Assembly (NCBI RefSeq): GCF_964355755.1
Contig: NC_092673.1
Span: 11,167,001 to 11,231,000 of the forward strand
Length of the DNA stretch: 64,000 bases
Source of the DNA: Antedon mediterranea
Lineage: Eukaryota; Echinodermata; Crinoidea; Comatulida; Antedonidae
Reading direction: 5' to 3'
Below are positions 11,000-22,385 of the stretch, one piece after another. The first letter of the stretch is position 1. The number at the start of each line of letters is the position of its first letter. The position numbers and the translations under genes are program-made. The notes below the pieces were generated by a model. That model had not been told where the DNA came from. It was given only the letters and a program-made list of their open reading frames with translations, and did not search any database.

Positions 11000-12470
11000 A
11001 CAATATAACTTTAATCAATTAAAAATATCCGCAACGAAGTTGCAGGATAACTCCTTGTGATTGTACGACATCATCGTCATCATCTTTTTTTCTTTCTTTC
11101 TGTAATTTTTGTGTCACGCTTATCTGTAAACTTGCCAACATAACATTTCGTAACTTTCTCAACATATCGTCATTCATATGAAGTTGTACAGCGAACCTTT
11201 TCAGCATGTTTACAATTGCGCAACGTAACTTATTCGCGATTTTATGAATTTCATGTATTTAACATAGGTCAAAAACCAAATAAAATTTTAAATTGAAACT
11301 TTGCAATAGTTTAATTTATATCATTCGCTAACTCTCTGTGGAAAAAAATTGCGTGTTTTACACAAAGTTACACGCGCACGCGTATTTAACATTCGACTTA
11401 AAATTACGTCATACGAGCACGTAGAATTGGACAATTTGCGCGCGTTTTTAGTGAAACAATTCAAAAATTCGTCAAAATTATGCCTTTTTTTAAACAGTCG
11501 TAGTTTCTAAACTAAACAAGATGAAAGTTATTTTTATTACATATTCTGGAAGTTGATGAGTTGTAGATATCGGATCATGCATTAATATGGCTAACAGGAC
11601 ATTGTGACGTCATCAGATGGCCACGCGAATATAAAATATAGGATTTTTGTATCTTTCGTCATAGCTCAGCACATTTAATAGAGCGCATCTCCACTTATTC
11701 GTTTTTCATTTAAACCCAGATTTTGATATTTTCTAGGTCAATCAACTATCTTTCCCATGGGTTAAAAATATTTTAATTTTTATGACAACATCATGTCTAA
11801 AAATGTAAATAACGTGGGTCACTTATTTTCATCTTTACAGTAAATTTCAATCTGTTATAGCTCGTCAGAATAAAAAGTGATAATCATGATTAAAACGTTT
11901 TCTGGAAGCTATTGGATTGAAGATACGAATTTATGTTGACTTTTTGCTAATCAGATGTTTTTACGTCATGGCCAGTTGAATATAAAAAGTCGTATTTTCA
12001 TATTTTGCGTCATAGTTCATCACATTTAAAAGAGCACGCATCTATATTTTACAGATTCAAATTTCTTCTACACGTTAATATGTTGTTGCTGAGATAATTT
12101 GCTTCCAAAATTGCTAACTTAGTTTTTCATTTTGATACCGTCACCATGTTAAAAATTGGAATAAATGGCGGGTCCCGTAATCTCACCTATTCTACACTGT
12201 GTGTAATATGTATACAGATTTTACTGTTTATACTGACTGTAACGGAATGGTATAGCCCAAATCACTTATTTCCTACCTATTTCTATAATGTAGCAGGCCA
12301 AATAAGACTAGATTCTGATTGGCTATTTTACTAGGCGTGTAATTTAACTACGCGCTAAATTTAACTACGCGCTAAATTGTGGTAAACAACTTATCCAGGG
12401 ACCTAGTAGGCGTGGCATTTGTCGTGTGGAAACTAACTCGTCAAAGCAACGAGTTCAGATCTAGTTAAAG
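11000..12470 (+). repeat. Dispersed CRE-palindrome repeat, longest copy in the CFAP77 intron
   Basis: Two related units of about 400 bp (near 11470-11880 and 11880-12250) follow each other. Each has a 'gagcgcatct' or 'gagcacgcatct' block, a 'tctggaagtt.atgag' block and a 'gacgtcatcagatggcca' type block. The left part carries CGACTTAAAATTACGTCATA, also found inverted near 48900-48935. The right end reaches ACGAGTTCAGATCTA. Similar order occurs at 41062-42530. It is non-coding, and its borders are approximate. Confidence 0.65.
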
Positions 12471-12479
12471 TTTATTTTG

Positions 12480-12930
12480 TAATTAAAGTTCATCAAAATG
12501 AATTAAATACTACAGAAGGTATGGAAAACAAAAATAAATTGCAAAAACCTTTTTTCTACGCTTTGTACGTGAGCAAAACAAAAATAAAATAAATAACAGT
12601 TATAAATGCTCAAAATGACCTAAAATGTATGCGAAATTGTTAAGAAATTAATTGTGCAAAATTTTTTGCGTAGCATCCTATTTTTTTCATGTAAAAATTT
12701 CCTCCATATTATGAAGTAAGTTTCATTGCAAAAATGGCTTTTGAGTCAGAATTTATGATCAACCACATCTACATTTAGAGGTCAATTTTATGTTGACAAG
12801 AATTAGAGATACAGCTACAACAAAAATCATGAAAAGAAAGAATAAGATAGAAAAAAAGGATACTGACAATAACAAGGGTTATGAGCCAAGTGCAGATAAC
12901 CAATTAATTATTTTTTATTTTCTCTTTTAG
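12480..12930. other. 3' end of the large CFAP77 intron
   Basis: AT-rich sequence without repeat structure. The last bases TTTTCTCTTTTAG form the acceptor for the terminal exon. Confidence 0.5.
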
Positions 12931-13164
12931 GAAACTGCTCAGAAAGGAATTTATGAAACAAGGGCTTCATCACTGCGAAAATATTGTCCACCAGTGGATG
13001 CCCCACCTCTCTGGCACATGTCCAGATTTCGTGAAGTTCTACCACATCTTGAGACATTCCGTTCAATAAAAACAAAAGACAGATCATTCAAGCATCATGC
13101 GTATGACTGCACAGCACGCACCGGAGTCTTTGGTCATGGAATCTATGAAAGTGCTAAATCTTAA
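12931..13164 (+). CDS. CFAP77: CFAP77, terminal exon
   Basis: The exon enters in phase 0 after TTTTCTCTTTTAG and encodes 77 residues before TAA at 13162. It starts ETAQKGIYETRASSLRKY, then CPPVDAPPLWHMSRF, REVLPHLETF, and ends GVFGHGIYESAKS. The block 'YETRSS.LRKY..P....LWHM..F..V..HLDTF' is characteristic of CFAP77 in vertebrates, and the C-terminal Gly/Tyr-rich end also fits. With the other two exons the window encodes about 226 residues, against about 284 in the human protein, so the missing part is the N-terminus. Confidence 0.93.
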   Translation, partial: ETAQKGIYETRASSLRKYCPPVDAPPLWHMSRFREVLPHLETFRSIKTKDRSFKHHAYDCTARTGVFGHGIYESAKS

Positions 13165-13226
13165 ATCAATATAAACATTTTATTTCACATATGAAAATAT
13201 GCGCAAGAGAAAGACATAGTATAGGA

Positions 13227-13232
13227 AATAAA
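13227..13232 (+). terminator. Candidate CFAP77 polyadenylation signal AATAAA
   Basis: An exact AATAAA lies 63 bases after the CFAP77 stop codon. No other hexamer lies closer downstream, and the spacing gives a short 3' UTR. The cleavage site is not determined. Confidence 0.5.
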
Positions 13233-13849
13233 AGGAAAACTTGTATACAGTATTATAGTATGTGTGTTAATTGTTACTCTGGGATCATGTAATTCTCCAG
13301 TTCAAGGCCATAAGCAGTAGCTCGAAAGAGGCCTAAAACATGGGTTTCGTTCTACATTTTGAAAGTTCATATTGTGAAATGAATATGTTACCCACAATAT
13401 AGCAAAAGTTCTCCACGAAATATTTGGAAAATTTTATTTATTGAACAATGACCTTTCAAACGTACCCCACTACTGCAAAAACTGCACTTTATAAGGTCTG
13501 GGGTTACTTTTATGGGCCAATATCTTTAAAGGTCCTTGTTCAAATGTTATTATACTTTAACCGTAAATAGTCTAGTGTGTTGTGAACACTTTTCCAAAAT
13601 TTTAAATTTTAAAAATATGTATTTCGTATGTGAGGAAAACTGAAAAATTACAATTATTTAGTTGTAATTGCACTTTTCAAGATTTTTAAGACACAATATC
13701 TTCGTAACTAATTGACGTACCCTTTTTATATTCACACCAACTATTTGAGAGGGTTGTTAACCAACATTTAAAGTTTTAACTTGAGTTTAGGAAGTTTTTA
13801 TTTATGAAGATGCGAAAACTGATATTTTTGGCAAGTTATATCTTGATAA
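13233..13849. other. Intergenic DNA, nothing recognised
   Basis: AT-rich sequence between the CFAP77 3' end and the rRNA fragment, with no coding or repeat structure that I can support. Confidence 0.4.
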
Positions 13850-14286
13850 TCAACTCTCACTATGCATGTCTAAGTACAAGCTTGTACCAAGCGAAACTGC
13901 GGATGGCTCATTAATTCAGTTATGCTTCCTTGGAACTGAGTTACCTACATGGATAACTGTGGTAATTCTAGAGCTAATACATGCGAACAAGCGCCATCCG
14001 CCGCAAGCCGTGTCACTGCCCATCCTGGCCTTTCTCTCGGTTTTCACCTGGTGCTCTTGATTTAGTGGCGGGGATGACCGGAACGTTTACTTTGAAAAAA
14101 TTAGAGTGTTCAAAGCAGGCCATACGCCTGAAGAGCAGAGTATGGAATAATGGAATAGGACCTTGGTTCTATTGCGTTGGTTTTCGGGGAACTCGAGGTA
14201 ATGATTAAGAGGAACTGTATTGCGGTGTGGGTGGTGAAATTCTTGGATCGCCAAAAATTTTACCAATGCTTTAACAACGTTTTTCG
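13850..14286 (+). pseudogene. 18S rRNA pseudogene with a large internal deletion
   Basis: ATGCATGTCTAAGTACAAGC, CTGCGGATGGCTCATTAA, ATAACTGTGGTAATTCTAGA and GCTAATACATGCGAACAAG are the universal 5' part of small-subunit rRNA. The sequence then jumps at about 14000 to the region after V4: GGTGCTCTTGAT, GGGGATGACCGGAACGTTTA, TGGAATAATGGAATAGGACC, GGTGAAATTCTTGGATCG. About 550-600 nt of the normal molecule are missing, and the tail after 14255 is scrambled. Scattered substitutions in invariant positions show that it is non-functional. Three chance open frames overlap it and are not genes. Confidence 0.9.
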
Positions 14287-14311
14287 GTGTAATAATAATA
14301 ATAATAATAAG
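14287..14311. repeat. (TAA)n microsatellite
   Basis: Seven or so TAA units directly follow the rRNA fragment, which could mark an insertion junction. Confidence 0.8.
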
Positions 14312-14344
14312 GAATCGCTTCAACCTACTTGATGCACACATTAT

Positions 14345-15580
14345 TGTTAATAGATATTCATTTCCATTTTAACTACGGTAAATGGTCTTGCACAATCAAC
14401 AATAACCCTTGAAAATGGTTCACCGAATGCAGGAATAGGCTTAAGTGGGGCTACTGGAACCTTTTGATTAAGCTTCCCCACTACCTGACACACATGACAT
14501 GATTTACAATCTTTTCTAAGACCTGGCCAAAAGAAATGCCTGAGAATTTTGTCTACCATTTTATTGACACCTAAATGACTTGAAAGAGGATAATCATGCG
14601 CAATAGCAATAATATCCTGACGGTATCCACTAGGAATAACTAATATCTGTTTAAATCCGAATTACATCAAGTGGGACTTCGATCCTTATAACACCCTTCA
14701 ACACCTTGAATGAACACACTTGCTCCAGCAGAAGAATCATCCGAAAATGACAATGCCGATTCTATTATCAGGGATGGTGACGCCCCTGTGTTTCTTAAGA
14801 CTACTTTACTCAGATTCACATCGTTGATCAATGCTACAGAACCAGTAGAAAGGGAAAGGCTTAAATAGCTTTCGCACTTTTTCCGGATCTGAAGAGTGGA
14901 TCAACTTCTCACTTTCATCAACTTCTTGACTCTCTTTCTCTTTCAACGGGACTGTATTAATCAACGTGTTTGGAAGTGATTGGGGTTTCTTATTATCCAC
15001 TTTAGCTTTGTTTTAAAACAGGCAGCAATCTGCCTTTATATTACAAAGTTCTTACAAATTCACTACTACTAACTGTAGTTTTCTGACTTCGGACCTCAAC
15101 AGATTTTAAAAACGACTTGGTATCCACCACCTTGTGCGTGAGCACATGATTATCGGCAACATGGGCCGCTTTCATTAAATTATCAACTTTCTGCTCCTCT
15201 AGACGAACTTCGATAGGGGAACAAGATTTTGTTTGATCATAATCGTTAATCATTACCTAAGTTCCTAAATTTCGGAACTAACTCATAAGCTGACAAAACA
15301 GCAGTTTTAACTGCATCATAGCTTTCACATTGATCCAATGCCAATGCAGAAAATACCTCTTGGGCTTTACCCACAAGAGCAGTTTGTAACAACACAGTCC
15401 AGTGTTTAGCAGCAGGCCACTTTAATCTATTAGCAATTTTCTCAAAAGCTAAAAAATGTCTCTACCTAGTTCTCATTTAACTTGGGAAGTCATTTAATAT
15501 TCTGAGTAATCTCTGGATCATTAGGTGTAGAAACCTGTGTGGTGTGACCCATGTGGTTAGCTAATTCTAATTTCCTTAAC
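14345..15580 (-). pseudogene. Decayed Gypsy-type retrotransposon, gag and integrase remnants
   Basis: Read on the - strand, 15580-15254 gives a gag capsid segment (IANRLKWPAAKHWTVLLQTA, then LVGKAQEVFSAL and YDAVKTAVLSAYELVPKFRN), with a stop upstream of it. 15253-15041 continues with PIEVRLEEQKVDNLMKAAHV. 15000-14806 is a charged linker. 14660-14345 is integrase: AHDYPLSSHLGVNKM, then HFFWPGLRKDCKSCHVCQ, an HHCC zinc-binding domain, followed by FSRVIVDCARPF at the start of the catalytic core. Protease, RT and RNase H are deleted. Gag of this type occurs in Gypsy elements of invertebrates and fishes. LTRs were not found. Confidence 0.8.
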
Positions 15581-15591
15581 TAGATGGTACG

Positions 15592-15626
15592 TTCGCTTCG
15601 CTCGCGTACCATCTAGGTCGTGTCCA
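15592..15626. repeat. Short hairpin, TAGATGGTACG arms
   Basis: TAGATGGTACG is followed after about ten bases by CGTACCATCTA, an 11-bp perfect inverted repeat with GTTCGCTTCGCTCGC in the loop. Such hairpins occur inside TIR elements of marine invertebrates; no element boundary could be assigned here. Confidence 0.55.
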
Positions 15627-15732
15627 CAGATGATTCTCGAATACACAGTAATTTCAGCGTCAAAAACAACTGGCGGTTTCAAAATGTACATACCGCAGGA
15701 CTATATATAAAAACATTTTCGTTTTCAGAAAC

Positions 15733-15933
15733 GAATAAATAGACACGATGATTAATGTAGTCAACTAAAATAAGCACCCTGGGAATTAGGCCTAGGCCTA
15801 CTTCCGAAGGAGAAACTTGTCTTAAAAATGAGTCCAAATTTTTTTTTGAATAAATAGACACGATGATTAATGTAGTCAACTAAAATAAGCACCCTGGGAA
15901 TTAGGCCTATGCCTACTTCCGAAGGAGAAACTT
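15733..15933. repeat. Two direct 86-bp copies, 115-bp period
   Basis: 15733-15818 and 15848-15933 both start GAATAAATAGACACGATGAT and end GAAGGAGAAACTT. They differ at one visible base (GGCCTAGGCC against GGCCTATGCC). The near identity indicates a recent local duplication. No gene is associated. Confidence 0.9.
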
Positions 15934-16777
15934 TTCAATTTTTTTTTTTTTTTTAACTCATTTAAACAAACCCAATTTGTGTTTTGTATATAACATTAGA
16001 GTTGAGGGATGGGGAAGAGGATAGGAAGAACAATTTTTAAATATATTCTTTATCCACTCAGTAACGAAATATTGTTTTAAATGTTTTGTAGGCCTATCAA
16101 TAATATACCACTAAACAAAGTAAAACATTTACGATTTAATACTTTTTTAAAACTGTCCCTGTTATAGTCGATTGAAATAGTAAAGTACATGTAACGATAC
16201 ACCACTACGACGTTTATATTTTTTATAATTGAACCTAAATTCGTTTTAATTGTCAATAACTAATTATCTAACTCAATTTAATTAGTAAACATGGATGGTT
16301 ACATCAGGTAGTTAAAATCAGTACCGAGATTTTATCCAACTTATCCAATTTATATACCATCGAGTAAACATTCTAGAAATAACGTGCGATTTACCAAATT
16401 TTGCCTTTACGTAAAGTTATATTATTATAGATTCAAATTCATGTTTTTCTTTTTCCCTTTGCATCTCTATTTTTCTTTTTTCAAAAATTTATTTTTCACG
16501 TTCCAACTCGATTCTAGCAAACTCGACCTCATTCCCCGCAGTTTTTACGGATTCATGAGTAATTAAACCAACATGATTTCCAATCACATTTATCAAATCA
16601 TATTTATTCATAGAATCATTTATAGATGCTCCAACCTTAAGTACAAGGAGTCGCAAATCTCATCTGATAGCTCAGCTACCACCTCAATTGACATGCTATC
16701 TAAAAATTCCTCGTCAAAATAACTTTCTACACGAAACAAACAAACAAAAACACAGGTTAAAATGACAATAATTAAGG
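15934..16777. other. AT-rich DNA, nothing recognised
   Basis: Long T tract at 15940-15955 and phenylalanine-rich chance frames. No exon or element boundary is supported before the TAAGG target site at 16773-16777. Confidence 0.4.
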
Positions 16778-17967
16778 CAGGCCCGTAGCCAGAATGCATC
16801 AGAGGGGGGTTTTCTTGACACCAAGTATTTTGCGAGCGCAGCGAGCAACTGTAGGCTGGGGGCCAGGGGGCCGCCAAGGGCCCCCGGTCGGGGTCCAGGG
16901 GGCGAAGGCCCCTGGAAGCTTTGGCTCTCAGAGCAATTTCGGTTGTTTTAATAAGCTTACAGAGACATTTTTTACCTACTAAAATCTGGGTTATGCAGAG
17001 AAATTATATAGTACAGTATGGAAGTTAGTAGTACTGATCATGAAATACAGCTTTATTGTTGCAAAAAAGTATATTATATTAGGCCCTTAAGTAATTTCTT
17101 ATCCTATAATTTTAAAAAACAAATAGTACCGTATATTTCGGTGTACAAGTCGCACCTGTGTATAAGACGCACCCATAACGGAGACTGAAATATTAGTATT
17201 TTTTATGTAGTCGATGCATAAGACGCACTTATTTCTAGGCCGAAATTTAAACATTTTACAATCAAAACAATGGTATTTTAATAATAAAACAACGATATTT
17301 GAGACATATTAGAATCAAATGATATAATTTTGTTTGATTGCCTTTATTACATCGTAATCAGTCTCTACTTCAACTGAACGTTCAATGAAAAGGGAAATCC
17401 CCATATTGTTTCAGTTACGATGCACTGTGTGGGTAGGGCTAGCCTATGTCTATTTAAGTAACTTTAATTTCATATTATTTAAATATATACCTTCTTATTG
17501 TGTGTATGACCATTATAAAATCAATCCAAATGATGTTCAGTTTTTTGGGCTGATAATGAACCAGGAATATCATGTTGGGTAGGCCTATATGAAAATCTTT
17601 CCTATTTCCATGCATGCATTACAGCAATATATGAGGAGAGAGCACTAACCATGTGCTCCTTGCCTGGTGGCCAGCACTGTTGGCCATATACACTATAAGA
17701 TTAGGGGAAGCTACTTAACACAATAACAACACACTCTTTTAGATATCGCTTGACATACGAACTATTGACTACATGATTATAAAATTATGTGATTGTTGAC
17801 ATAGAGATGTAATAAAAATAAACCACCGTGATCAAGGGAAATAGTTATTGTGTAAATAAAATGTGACACCACCGTATTAATGGACTCTTCCATAAATGTG
17901 TTGCGCTGTGATGATGCTGCATGCTGCTAGAATTCAGAGAGAGTATTGCTAGGCCTGGGTAGAATAT

Positions 17968-18520
17968 CTAATAGTAGAGCAGTTAATGACATGAGCTGTG
18001 CATTTTATTACCAAAGCATGAAACTTGGCACAAAGTTTCTTTGATGTATATAGATTCAAAATATCGGGGGGTGCCAAGTGTCCCACGTCCGGTATGGCGG
18101 CCATCTTGATTTCAAAATGGCCACCATAAAAACAAAAAATGTTCATATCTTGGCAACTATACACATTAGAGACTTAATTCTGGTCTGAAATTGTTCACAA
18201 ACTATATATTTCTATTTGCTCTAATGAAAGGTTTCGTCCAAAAATGACCGGAAATGACGTTTCTTACAGTTTGACCTTTGACCTCATATTTGTATATCTC
18301 TGTAACTACTGGTCATTTTCAATCGATTTTGGTGTCATTTTGTTCAGAATATATACATTTATATTTGTAGTAATGAAAGATTTTCACATAAAATGACCGG
18401 AAATACAAATTATGACCTTTGACATTAATTTATTGATTTTTAATTATGTGAATATACTGTATGTGGTTTTTGTTGGTCTAAAGTGCACCTAATTTTGAAC
18501 TTTGACCTGATAGGCGTAAT
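17968..18520 (+). repeat. Left arm of long inverted repeat (foldback), DR1 module type
   Basis: The arm runs from ATAGTAGAGCAGTTAA to about CACCTAATTTTGAAC and is matched in reverse complement by 21090-21682. Landmarks are TTACCAAAGCATGAAACTT, GTCCCACGTCCGGTATGGCG, TGACCTTTGACCT at 18272-18284 and AAATGACCGGAAAT (twice). Inside it a block of about 145 bp, with a DR1 motif followed by TATATCTCTGTAAC and TTGTTCAGAATATA, begins to repeat. It is non-coding. Confidence 0.85.
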
Positions 18521-18905
18521 TATATTAAATGATTAATGGACTTAAATTGTATATAGTACATAAAATTGGTAAACATTGTGCTTGGTGGTACCATTAGTTC
18601 AATGATGTTGGAACCTTCTGATTCGCTAAAAGTTTTAATAGTTTGACAGAGGAAATAACATACATATTGAATACCGTAAAACCTCGAAAAGGTGATAGTA
18701 TGAGCTTCTTTTCGAGACAGACTATATTTGAATGTCAAATGAATAGTATGATGATCGTGTTTATATCAATATATTATTGATGACCTTACAAAGAACCCTT
18801 TCTATTTCAACAATCAAGCCTCAGTTATTCTATTGTTTTCCAAGTGGTAGGCCTATTTTGATTGCATCTTATTTTTGTATGCTTCCTCGGTTAATATGGT
18901 CCTAA
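18521..18905. other. Spacer between foldback arm and minisatellite
   Basis: AT-rich sequence with no recognised feature. A 72-codon - strand frame lacks any domain signature. Confidence 0.4.
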
Positions 18906-20752
18906 CCCTCCTTCTTTGTCTGTAGATGGTCTTATACCCCATTCTTTGTCTGTGGATGGTCTTATACCCCTTCTGTGTCTGTTGATGGTATTATTACACC
19001 CCTTTCTTTGTGTGTGGATGGTCTTACACCCATTTCTTTGGCTGTAGATGGTCTTACACCCCTTCTTTGTTTGTGGATGGTCCTACACTCCCTTCTTTGT
19101 CTGTGGATGGTCCTACACCCCCTTCTTTTTGTGTGGATGGTCCTACACCCCCTTCTTTGTCTGTGGATAGTCTTATGCACCCTTCTTTGTCTGTGGATGG
19201 TCTTACACCCCTTTCTTTGTCTGTGGACGGTCTTATACTCCTTTCTTTGTCTGTGGATGGTCTTATACCCCCTTCTGTGTTTGTTGATGGTATTACACCC
19301 CTTTCTTTGTGTGTGGATGGTCCTACACCCCTGTCTTTGTCTGTAGATGGTCTTATACCCCTTTCTTTGTCTGTGGATTGTCTTACACCCCTTCTTTGTC
19401 TGTTGATGGTATTACACCCCTTTCTTTGTCTGTTGATGGTATTAAACCCCTTTCTTTGTGTGTGGATGGTCTTACACCCCTGTCTTTGTCTGTAGATGGT
19501 CTTATAATCCTTTCTTTGTCTGTGGATGGTCTTACACCCCCTTCTTTGTATGTGGATTGTCTTACACCCCTTCTTTGTCTGTTGGTGGTCTTATACCTCC
19601 ATCTGTGTCTGTTGATGGTATTACACCCCTTTCTTTGTCCGTTGATGGTATTAAACCCCTTTCTTTGTGTGTGGATGGCCTTACACCCCTGTCTTTGTCT
19701 GTTGGTGGTCTTACATCCCCTTCTTTATATGTGGATGGTCCGACACCCCTTCTTTGTCTGTGGATGGTCCTACACCTTTTTTTGTCTGTGGATGGTCTTA
19801 TACCCCTTCTTTGTCTGTAAGTGGTCCTATACCCCTTTCTTTGTCAGTGGTGGATGGTCTTACAGCCCTTCTTTGTCTGTAGACGGTCCTACACCCCCTT
19901 CTTTGTCTGTGGATGGTCTTACACCCCTTTCTTTTTCTGTGGACGGTCTTATACCCCTTTCTGTGCCTGTGGATGATCTTATACCCCTTTCTTTGTCTGT
20001 TGATGGTATTACACCCCTTTCTTTGTCTGTTGATGGTATTACACCCCTTTTTTGTATGTGGATGGTCTTACACCCCTTTCTTTGTGTGTGGATGGTCTTG
20101 CACTCCTTTAATTTGTCTGTGGATGGTCTTACACCCACTTCTTTGTCTGTGGATGGTCTTATATCCCCTTCTTTGTCTGTGGATGGTCTTATATCCCCTT
20201 CTTTGTCTGTGGATGGTCTTATATCCCCTTCTTTGTCTGTGGATGATCTTCTCCCCTTCTTTGTCTGTGGATGGTCCTAAACCCCCTTCTTTGTCTGTGG
20301 ATGGTCCTACACCCCTTCTTTGTCTGTGGATGGTCTTATACCCTCTTCTTTGTCTGTAAGTGGTCCTATACCCCTTTCTTTGTCAGTGGATGGTCTTGCA
20401 CCCCCTTCTTTGTCTGTGGACAGTCCTACACCCCTTTTTTTGTCTGTGGATGGTCCTATACCCCTTTTTTTGTCAGTGGATGGTCTTATACCCCCTTCTT
20501 TGTCTGTGGACGGTCCTACACCCCCTTCTTTGTCTTTAGATGGCCTTACACCCCTTTCTTTGTCTGTGGATGGTCTTATACCTCCTTCTTTGTGTGTTGA
20601 TGGTCTTACACCCACTTCTTTGTCTGTGGATGGTCTTACACCCCCTTCTTTGTCTGTGGATGGTCTTACACCCCCTTCTTTGTCTGTGGATGGTCTTACA
20701 ACCCTTCTTTGTTTGTGGATGGTCTTACACCCCTTCTTTGTCTGGACCCACT
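18906..20752. repeat. 1.85-kb minisatellite, 29-30 bp unit (CTTTGTCTGTGGATGGTCTT)
   Basis: About 62 tandem units of CCCCTTCTTTGTCTGTGGAT followed by GGTCTTACA. The 30-bp and 29-bp forms are intermixed, and unit families differ at GTCTT/GTCCT and TACA/TATA. Long frames such as repeated SLSVDGLTPL arise because the unit has no stop, and they switch frame at every 29-bp unit. The array sits at the centre of the foldback formed by the arms at 17968-18520 and 21090-21682. Confidence 0.97.
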
Positions 20753-21089
20753 ACTTTGATTGATTAAATTAGACATTGTTTCTTGTATGATTAGGAAACC
20801 AAGACCTTTAAAGTGAAAGTCCACAGGTGGATGTCTAAACAGGTCTTGTACAGAACAGTATATTGTAGGTCCATGTCACTAATTTGAGGATTACTTGAAT
20901 AATTATATTGAGATGTCTTTTACGAATAGATTTAGTTCGGATTTTGCTAAAAAATCAATGACTAGAGAAGGCCCATTACCATAAAAATGGAGTACATTTT
21001 TTTAGATGCAACGAAAAAACGATTGGCACATCACAGTTTAGCAAACAAGTTGGCATAGATGAGCTCAGTGATCTGTCATACTTTATGCC
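20753..21089. other. Spacer between minisatellite and right foldback arm
   Basis: No recognised feature. Confidence 0.4.
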
Positions 21090-21682
21090 GTATCCTATCA
21101 CATCAAAAGTTAAAAATTCAGAATAATAATTCCGTGTCATTTATTTCGGTAAAACAATTAGGTGCATTTATACCAATTAAACCACATACAGTATGTTCAC
21201 ATAATTATATATATGTCAAAGGTTATAAATTGTATTTCCAGTCATTTTATGTGAAAATGTTTCATTACTACAAATATAAATGTCTCTATTCTGAACAAAA
21301 TGACACCAAAATCGATTGAAAATGATCAGTAGTTACTGAGATATACAGATAAGAGGTCAAAGGTCAAACTGGAAGAAACATCATTTCCGGTCATTTTTGG
21401 ACGAAACTTTTCATTAGAACAAATAGAAATATGTGGTTTGTGAACAATTTAACACCAGAATCAAGTCTCTACTGTTTGTAGTTGCCAAGATATGAACACT
21501 TTTTGTTTTTATGGTGGCCATTTTGAAATCAAGATGGCCGCCATACCGGACGTGGGACACTTGGCACCCCCCGATATTTTGAATCTATATACATCAAAGA
21601 AACTTTGTGGAAAGTTTCATGCTTTGGTAATAAAGTGCACAACTTGGCTATTTTTATGGCGTTAACTGCTCTACTATAATGC
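21090..21682 (-). repeat. Right arm of long inverted repeat (foldback), DR1 module type
   Basis: Reverse complement of 17968-18520 with moderate divergence and small indels. It contains an exact AGGTCAAAGGTCA at 21354-21366 and GCCATACCGGACGTGGGACA at 21540-21559, and it ends GTTAACTGCTCTACTATA. Divergence between the arms suggests an old structure, or one that is not homogenised. Confidence 0.85.
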
Positions 21683-22385
21683 GTACTGTAATTTAATACA
21701 GTCGAGGATGACAATTTACCTTAACTAAAAATTCAATAAACTTGTTACCACACTGTGGTTAGACAGGAGTGAGTAACTAGCTAGGCCTACATTGCAGAGT
21801 AGTAGGCCTACACTATTTTTAATTAATTTAAGTATTAGTAGGTAATTAAATTAATTAGGGTTACATTTAGAGGTCAAATTTGCGTGTCAAAAGTGCGTCT
21901 TATACACCGAAATATACGGTAGGCCTACGTACACGTACCAATTTAACTCAGCACCATTTTTATTCAAGTTTAAACAGTGAAATTCTTTGGTTTAATGAAA
22001 AATATTTCCAGGAAAAAAATAAAAATCCCCAAAAAGATTGAACTGAACTGAACGTGATCTTGTGCGTTCCGAAAAGCCCGGCCGAAGCACGCGATTGGTC
22101 AGTCCATTTTTCTGTCATATTTAGTAACCATCATCTCTCAACAATCTCTCGATATCACGCTCAGCAGTGACTTTGACATCGGACAATCTGTATATTCGAT
22201 CGATTTAAACATAGTCAATAGAAGTAAAATGACCAAAAAATCTGCTATAATTGATAATTAATTGCACGATTTTGGAAGTGGGGCCTTTGTTTTTCAAGGG
22301 GGGTTCGCTGGTAAAAGGGGGGTTCGCGCAAAAGGGGGGGTTCGCCCGAACCCCAAAAAAACCCCCTGGCTACGGGCCTGTAAGG

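Larger units (their letters stand above)
17127..21921. mobile_element. 4.8-kb inner TIR element (TACCGTATATTTCGGTGTA ends)
   Basis: The left end starts TACCGTATATTTCGGTGTA and continues AGTCGCACCTGTGTATAAG. The right end is GTGCGTCTTATACACCGAA followed by ATATACGGTA. The roughly 33-bp ends are inverted with a few mismatches. No convincing target duplication is visible (left flank CAAATAG, right flank GGCCTAC). It lies wholly inside the 16778-22380 element and contains a long foldback and a minisatellite. No transposase is seen. Confidence 0.7.
16778..22380. mobile_element. 5.6-kb TIR element (hAT-like ends) with nested contents
   Basis: The left end CAGGCCCGTAGCCAG and right end CTGGCTACGGGCCTG are perfect 15-bp inverted repeats by eye. 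TAAGG lies directly outside on both sides (16773-16777 and 22381-22385), a 5-bp target duplication. Subterminal sequence has the G/C-rich 'GGGGTCCAGGGGGCGAAGG' block on the left and repeated GGGGGGTTCG on the right. No transposase is recognisable; the interior is taken up by a second TIR element at 17127-21921. CAG..CTG ends suggest hAT, although 8 bp is the usual hAT duplication length. Confidence 0.8.

Noticed and set aside
13850-14286. Functional 18S rRNA gene
   Set aside because: A large internal deletion and substitutions at invariant positions; no 5.8S or 28S follows.
18975-20767. Long open frames of repeated SLSVDGLTPL / MVLHPLLCL, up to 323 codons
   Set aside because: They follow a 29-30 bp minisatellite lacking stops; overlapping frames are equally open and shift at every 29-bp unit, so a repeat protein is not supported.
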